Source of the DNA: Blasia pusilla | Taxonomy: Eukaryota > Marchantiophyta > Marchantiopsida > Blasiales | NCBI GenBank assembly: GCA_050084515.1 | Contig: CM114272.1 | Span: forward strand, 19,964,001-20,028,000 | Reading direction: 5' to 3' | Length of the DNA stretch: 64,000 nucleotides | Part shown: piece by piece, positions 57,899 to 64,000 of the stretch | Layout: every line of letters starts with the position of its first letter | Numbering within the stretch: the stretch's first letter is position 1 | Notes under the pieces: generated by a model | What the model saw: only the letters and a program-made list of their open reading frames with translations | Told to the model about the DNA's origin: nothing | The model's database searches: none | Position numbers and translations under genes: made by a program

Positions 57899-59582
57899 AA
57901 GAGACAATGAGAGAATGAGAGAGTGAGAGAGTGAGAGAGCTCGCTGGTCACTCGCTAGTTTTGCAAGTTGGGGACCGTGTTCCCTATTCAGCGGCTCATG
58001 GGAGTGCTCACTGGAGCAAGAGTTGCTTTGGTTGTTCTTTGCATTTGCCAATTTTTTGTGTGGAAGAGTGGCGCGCGGAAGCGCTGCCCAATTTCTAATA
58101 GGGATTGATTATGGGGGCGGATTGCCCCATCTTAGTGCTCTCAAGAGCACCATGTAGCTTATTGATTTGTATTTTTATAGGTTTTATATTTTTTTTGGGA
58201 GAAATCAGCGCGGAACCGCTGCCAAATTTTGTGTAGGAGAAAGAGACATTGGGCTTTATGACAGTCCCCTTCAATTTTTACTGGAATGTTGGATTCTAAA
58301 TATGTTTTGACGCTGTTGTAGATCATGAAGTTGTGCATGTTGTGCAACAAAAAATGCGCAATTTGGAGTTGCGAGCAAAAAGTTATGATCAATCTTGCAA
58401 AATTGCCATTGCTAGGCGATTTTTAGGGTTAAATTGTTCAAACCCTAAACCAGCCGCCACGCCGGCGGCGGCCGTCGCCGTCGTAGTCACCGTCAACGGT
58501 CCACCATCTACGATCAACCATCACTATCAATGATCAACCATCACCATCGATGGTCAACTGTCACCGTCACCATCAACGGTCAACCATCACCATCCGTTGT
58601 CCACCCTTTGGTTGCCATTGCCGCCGTTACGGAGTGGAGTCGCCACCACGTACTTTTTTTTGGCCACCATCGCAAGTGCAGTTTTGTCATCAACAAGTGA
58701 TGGAAAATGACCTCCGGTTATGGTGCTTGAGTTTTGATTTCATGCTGCTATGTTGTGATTGGTAGCGGCTTGACGACGATCGAGTACCATGTTGTGACGC
58801 CCGTAGCCGCAATGCGCCGTTGATTGCCGCACCGCACCATCTCGATTGCGGAGCCACATCGTCATTGTGGAGCAGAGTGTGGGTTTATTGTTGATTGAGG
58901 AGGGTATGCCGCCGAGTGCTGCATCCCACCATTGAGGGCCGTGCCGTTCGTAGTTGTTCCATGTCGCCTACAATGCCGCACCGTTCCGTTGGACCCGCAC
59001 TGTCCATCGATGAGTTTTGAGCAGCATCAATACGAGAGGAGTATGACTTGCTGATTGGATGAGTTTTCTCCATGACCGAGTTAGGGTCGAGATTTGCAGT
59101 TGCTGAGGAGCGACATCGACATGCGTTTAGGTTACCCATTCTAGTCCTTTACCCTGCACGCGTGAGGGATTCCGGGATTTGGGTAGTTTATTTGGGGATA
59201 TTGGGTTGTGTGGATGTTGAGAGCATCATTTATGTATGTGGTTTAGGGGACATAGACCTATGTGGGATGTCCAAAGTTGAGGGTAGGTTATCGATGAGAT
59301 GATAGCCTGGTCGATGTTCCGCACCACGCCGCTTGTTGCCGCACGTTACACATCTCGGGGAGGGAGAGTGTAGATCAAGTGCCGCATGTTTGGGATGAGC
59401 GATTGAGGGATTACTCAGGAGGTTGAGAGTGATCCGGTGAGAGGGGCACGAGGGTCATCACGGGGTCTGTTCGTGACTTTGAGAGGCAAGGTGGTGAACC
59501 CGAGAGTAGCTCTAGAGGTTTTACGCGGAGTGGCGCGAGGTTCCGAGGGTCTCCACGTGAGGGACTACCTCGACCTCCTTCT
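57899..59582 (+). other. Copy D leader
   Basis: GAGAGA-rich start (57905-57945), hairpin AGTGCTCTCAAGAGCACC (58133-58150), CCATCACCATC / GGTCAAC-type degenerate repeats (58490-58610), then a GC-rich stretch. Matches the leaders of copies A and C. No conserved open frame. Confidence 0.7.
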
Positions 59583-61640
59583 ATGTCATTGTCAGACGAG
59601 GGGGAGGATGTAGAGGAGTTTGTGAGCACATCGCCACATATTGTGAGTGGTCCTACCAGTTGGGCATACGAGATGGACGATTGGGGTAGAGGACCGCGTA
59701 GGTTTTCAGGTGCAGTAGGAACGATTGAGTTGCATGATTTCATAGCAGAGTTTAGGAGTTGGTGCGACTCTCAACAAGCCAGGAACTCTAGAGAGTTCAA
59801 CCTGTTTACAGCATGGAGAGGTATGTTCTAGCATTTAGAGGGGCGCCCATGGACGATTACCATGAGTTCTTCCACATATATGCCCAAGAGATTGAGGCAT
59901 GGCGACTCTACTATGACCCACACTATGTGTCATGGACGGAGCCGTTCCTAGATGAGGAGGAGGAGTCAGGAGAGGCTACTTCCTCTTCCACTAGTGATTT
60001 TTTAGGAGGGGTCACTCACATTGGAGCAGTTGCACCATCTAGTCGAGTTCGTCCCAGGTTCAACCTCGTGGTTGAGTTCTTTGTTGAGTTGAGGGCGAGC
60101 TACCAAGGGTACGGCCGGAAAAGTTATGGAGCATCCACGGCTTCAAAAGGTGCCCGGGTGAGAGTTTACACGAGGCTTATACTTGCTTGCTTCGGTTGAT
60201 CAACGTCACTCAGAGGGTGACAGAGGATCAAGCTATCTAGTCATAGTACGCAATGCTGGACCGAACCTTGTAGACACAAGTGCGGGAGGGGGTGCTTCTT
60301 ATCAACACCTCCCCTACATTGAGAGATGTTTTTAGGACCGTCAAGAACATTAAGCGCAATATGGCGGAGGAGATCGTAGCCACCATGGGTTCTAGGTGAG
60401 AGCAGTCACGATTGGCTGCACCACGTGTGCAACAACGTGGACTCCGAGATAGGTTGACTGTGGCACCACGAGCTCAGAGAGGATACTAGGAGGCCATGCC
60501 ACAGAGACATGTGCCTTCATATGTGGCTCAGCAGCAGCCGCCTACTATTACTTGTTGGTCATGTGGTGGAGCCCATCATCAGCGCGATTGCACTTATCAA
60601 GGTCATGGATGTATGCCTCAGTATGGAGGAGGAGATGGTGTTGCACCAGGAGGTTATCAGTGTGACTATTGTCAAAGGTATGGTCATACACGCGCCCGGT
60701 GTTTCAGATTACATCCTAAGTTACTTCCAGACCAAGGGCCAGAGAGGCCACCAGAGCGAGTAGCCGATCCGGGTGGACCTAGAGATCATGCACCAGGTGG
60801 TCTTTTTGGGGGACAAGGAGCTAGAGTTGCCCGACAGGGTGGTGGAGCTGCCCGTGGAGGAGGTAGAGTACCACCACCTAAACGCGCCGAGGGAGACGCC
60901 GGACGTGAGGCTGGGATGGCTGCTCAGATACAACAGCTACAAGAGCACATTGCCGCTATGGCATTGAGGTTACCCGATGCCGGATTGGTGGCAATCGACA
61001 TCATATGGAGCAGCCAGAGATATGAAGGATCCTGGTTGGATATGCGAGGGTTGCCCAGATGGAGGCCGCCGCAGTTGTGATGCGTGGAGCAACCGCAGAG
61101 TTGGATCCACATCGAGGGGAAGCCATAAAATAGACTAGGCTTCCTCAGTCTTTCACGTTGCCCAAAGCGATGAGGACCCCATTGATGGATCCTCATCAAA
61201 GTTCCTGGAGAGTTGGTGATTTTGTTGGTGTGCAGGCACGAGGGGCGATGGGAGAAGCAAATGCGAAGACTCTATTGTTGAGGCTCATGAGGGGCATGTG
61301 TCGAGCACGTTGTTGGGGGCGGCCACCATTGTGTACCACACTCCTTTATTTTCTGCTTCCGATGTTATAACGTTGGGGGGTACGCCCGCCGAGGCTTTTT
61401 GGCTGGCCGCTTCACTATATGAGCGCGAAGTTGGAGTTCCTGCATCACGTTCAAAGGTGATTGTAGAGGAGGTGATGGACTTGCCCTTGGAGTGGATGCT
61501 CAGGCTGTCCACGTCAGATTCATGGCAGGCTTCGCCTGCTAGGATGGCGGAGATGCCCTCTAGACCCGTGATAGAGCGTGCCATGGCTTCTCTTGGTGTT
61601 GTGTTGATGCATAATCGCGGAGAGGTCTTCCAATTGGTGA
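59583..61640 (+). pseudogene. Copy D Gag
   Basis: Start at 59583 (MSLSDEGEDVEEF). WAYEMDDWGRGPRRFSGAVG, LHDFIAEFRSWCDS, then (next frame) GAPMDDYHEFFHIYAQEIEA, SWTEPFLDEEEESGEATSSS, FNLVVEFFVELRASYQG. A long open frame at 60496-61080 carries both knuckles, CWSCGGAHHQRDC and CDYCQRYGHTRARC (the second canonical C-x2-C-x4-H-x4-C), a Gly/Arg-rich tract (ARVARQGGGAARGGGRVPPP) and a short coiled coil (MAAQIQQLQEHIAAMALRL). The Ser/Thr-rich C-terminal part at 61298-61630 leads into protease. Confidence 0.82.
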
Positions 61641-61990
61641 GTTCCAGAGGTAGAGCTTTTATTCCGCAGCGCGTCTTGTTGGATTGAGGAGCGCAACCCC
61701 TGATGTTGGGGAAAGCTTCATTCAGAGGATTGGGCTTGACGAGAGCCGATGTAGAGCGTTGTGCATTCGGGATACAGACATCCTTGGGAGGAGTGAGCAC
61801 CACACAGTATATCACCCGATAGGAGGTCGTGGTGAGGATTCGCCAGGGACATCCTACAGATGAGTCCGTGGTGCGAGCCAAGGCGATAGTGACTGATGTA
61901 GAATCCTACGACGTCTTGGTTGGTGGAGCAGTGTTATACCCGATGGGGTTCTCCCTGGATTACTGGGAGGAGTCAGCATCCTACAGACCA
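61640..61990 (+). pseudogene. Copy D retropepsin
   Basis: VLLD, then a TGA where the Thr/Ser of DTGA should be, then GAQPLMLGKASFRGLGLTRA. The flap and C-terminal part follow with GIQTSLGGVSTTQYITR and VESYDVLVGGAVLYPMGF. It merges without a gap into the methyltransferase linker. Confidence 0.82.
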
Positions 61991-63430
61991 CGATGGCAGT
62001 CAGGTGATGGGCACCTTAGCTCATTACCCGTTCGATTCACAGGTGTAGTGACCGAGCAACGGATAGGAGAGATGGCAACCTTAGCAACATTTAGCAGTGC
62101 CATCACTTGGCCTCGTGATTTGATTGAGGGACATGTCCATGCACAGGATACTCTCGTTGCTGACATTTCTATGGAGAGGAGTGTTATGGTAGCCGCATCA
62201 TTTTGTGGAGGAGAGGTGCCGCCGTGGGGCTCAACTAAGGAGCTTCGACGATTGGCAGATGAGCACGTGCAGACCGCGTGGAGCGAGGCATTTGCACCGG
62301 AGTGTGACGGGTCTAAGGAACCCAAGGTAGCAAGGACTGCTACGATGACACCCGTGGATACCACACCCATTGTGTGGGTACCCTGGAGGAGGGTATTTGA
62401 GTGTTAGATCTCTTTGGAGGGATTAGCACCGGGTTAGCTGTTGTTTTGCAGGCAGGAGTGCGACCACAGCAGTACATGTATGTGGAGAGTGATGATGTTG
62501 CGAGGCGCATCTCACTACAACATGTGGCGCAGTTACGCCTATATTTTCCCGACTTATTTTCTGCGTCCGCGATATAGGGGTACCAGAGTTCCCTACCGAG
62601 GGATATTTTGTTGTTGGGGGCGCAGGACTTAGAGTGGGTAGGGACCATTGATTTGGTCATTTCTGGTTGGCCATGTTAGGGCCTATCGAGTGCTTGATGA
62701 GGCAGCGGGTTGGCTAACACTCGGTCTAGATTATTTTGGGAGATGTTGAGGGTCTTACGGCAGTTGCAGGAGCACCAGTCTCATTCTCTAGCCTATATTC
62801 TGGAGAATGTGCCGATCTTAGGAGACTCCATGTCACGGGTGGTGATGAGTGCTCATCAGATGCATGCCTGGATTGGCCCAGCAGTGTTCTTGGATACGGC
62901 GAATGTAGGTTCTCGAGCCCATCGCCCGCGTCTATAGTGGACCAACTTGGTGCCCCATGCTTTGTTACGGAGGGCGTATGCGAGAGTAAAGCGTCCCTCC
63001 CATTTGTTAGTGGATTCCATTCTGGATCCAGGTCGTTGCTCAGAGGCAATGAGGCACGATGATCGACCACCATTGACTGTGGTCAACATGGTAGGCACGC
63101 CGTGGGCAGCCTTTCCCACGTTTGTGAGTTTTCCCGCTTCCTATGCATACAAGGAGGCCAATCCTGGCTTGGTTTGGGATGACCACGTTCAGAGGTTGGT
63201 GGAGCCCAACGTTGACGAGAGAGAGTGGGCGATGGGATTTCCCACACGAGTGACGGCAGTACCGTCAATATCAGAGGCATCACGACGCCATGTCTTGGGT
63301 TAGGTGATGGACCTGAACTGCTTGACATGGATCTTCAGCTTGGGAGTGGCTGAGCAGCGTTGGATGAGATCGCGACAAATCGTAGCGGTTGCATTGGTGA
63401 GCCCCATGCCTACCAAGATGGTGGAGGATT
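61990..63430 (+). pseudogene. Copy D DNA (cytosine-5) methyltransferase domain
   Basis: The N-terminal linker runs to 62395. Motif I is LDLFGGISTGLAVVLQAG from 62404. Next is MYVESDDVARRISLQHVAQL. Motif IV is GWPC at 62665-62676, but the next codon is TAG where Gln should be. Motif VI is YILENVPILGDS, ENVP at 62803-62814. Motif VIII is HRPRL-stop-WTNLVP at about 62920-62955. The TRD-like part has LLVDSILDPGRCSEAMRHDD and FVSFPASYAYKEANPGLVWD. Motif IX is EREWAMGFPTRVTAVPS at 63215-63265, motif X RRHVLG-stop-VMDLNCLTWI. The short spacing between VIII and IX and the GFP-x-x-x-T pattern fit DNMT3-type enzymes. A deletion has shortened the linker to RT. Confidence 0.87.
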
Positions 63431-64000
63431 TGGGTACGATGAAGGGACCGGGGATCCGCATTGAGTTGTCGAGTGATACGCCGATCTTCAGACGATCCTT
63501 CAGGTACAATGATATGGAGAGGGCTCTGATTCAAAGGAGGAGCCAGGACTTGGTTGGAGCAGGACTAGTGGAGATGTCGCATGGGGAGTATGCATGTGCC
63601 ACTGTCATGCCCGTCAAGAAGGATGTGCGTGGCAAGTGGACGGATAGGCGGATGTGTGGAGATTACCGACCTATCAATCGGCAGACGAAGTCCGATAGGT
63701 ATGCCATGCCCACACCTTGAGGAGATCTTTGATGCGATTGATCACGCAAAGGTCTTCAGTTCATTGGATTTGCAATCCGGATACCATTAACTGTGTATCA
63801 GATTGGAGGACAGGCAGAAGACGGCATTTTGGGGCATCGATCCTCATAGGAAGGATTGTTTGTATCAGTGGCGGTTCTTACCATTTGGGTTAAAGAACGC
63901 CTTGGCTGAGTTTCAGAGGGTCATGGATAGGATCTTGGCTAGTCTGGATTTTGCTAGGTATTATATTGATGACATCGTAGTCTTTAGCGCCACGGTTGAG
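63430..64000 (+). pseudogene. Copy D reverse transcriptase, cut by the window end
   Basis: FRRSFRYNDMERALIQRRSQ, MSHGEYACATVMPVKKDVRG, RRMCGDYRPINRQTKSDRYA, then a frameshift and DHAKVFSSLDLQSGYH, RFLPFGLKNALAEFQRVMDR and intact YIDDIVVFSATVE (YIDD at 63962-63973). Confidence 0.9.

Larger units (their letters stand above)
57369..64000 (+). mobile_element. Family 1 retrotransposon, copy D, cut by the window end
   Basis: Plus-strand element with 5' LTR, 1.7-kb leader, Gag, protease, methyltransferase and most of RT. The remaining pol, the PHD region and the 3' LTR lie outside. It is the clearest linear copy of the 5' half. Stops at former Gln, Arg and Trp codons are frequent. Confidence 0.88.

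Noticed and set aside
1-64000. CRISPR arrays, rRNA genes, bacterial operons
   Set aside because: None found; spaced repeats in the window are transposon leader repeats or the TGACT array, and the gene content is eukaryotic.

Overview
The window is nuclear DNA from a streptophyte plant, most likely a non-seed land plant or a close algal relative. The evidence is one spliced gene with GT-AG introns encoding a plant-type DWNN/zinc-knuckle/RING ubiquitin ligase, a eukaryotic tRNA-Ala(AGC), and very many degraded Ty3 (gypsy) LTR retrotransposons. I cannot name the species. Apart from the ligase gene (18.3-25.7 kb), the tRNA (52.83-52.90 kb) and one possible two-exon gene of unknown function (54.9-55.7 kb), nearly all recognisable coding sequence is retrotransposon.

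The dominant repeat is one Ty3-type family, called family 1 here, present as at least six copies (A-F). From all copies the layout is: LTR of about 0.5 kb (TGTCAC...TTTACA) - long leader - Gag with two CCHC knuckles and a Gly/Arg-rich tail - retropepsin - a complete DNMT3-type cytosine-5 DNA methyltransferase domain - reverse transcriptase - RNase H - integrase - PHD finger - LTR. A DNA-methylation writer and a histone-reader-type finger in one retrotransposon is the most striking thing in the window. No copy is intact. Copy A (-, 660-10869) keeps both LTRs. Copy B (-, 31622 to about 45268) is split by another element. Copy C (+, about 45269-51515) has lost the protease and most of the methyltransferase. 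Copy D (+, 57369 to the window end) runs off the edge inside RT. Copy E (+, 159-659 and 10870 to about 13930) is an old copy split by copy A. Copy F is a short fragment (57129-57368).

A second Ty3 family, a chromovirus with a chromodomain, lies in copy B (35970-41891, -), with a 1003-bp 5' LTR and no 3' LTR. Another LTR end of this family abuts the methyltransferase remnant of copy E at 1-158. Both junctions fall inside the methyltransferase domain of a family 1 host.

Layout: 1-14 kb, nested family 1 copies E and A; 14-18 kb, AT-rich intergenic DNA with weak repeat remnants; 18.3-25.7 kb, ubiquitin ligase gene; 26-31.5 kb, intergenic DNA with a 131-bp tandem duplication; 31.5-51.5 kb, copies B (with chromovirus) and C head to head; 51.5-57.1 kb, intergenic DNA with the tRNA, the unknown gene, a perfect 33-bp-arm inverted repeat and a TGACT-rich, CACTA-like element; 57.1-64 kb, copies F and D. 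Coordinates of domains inside degraded elements are approximate because the reading frames are broken.
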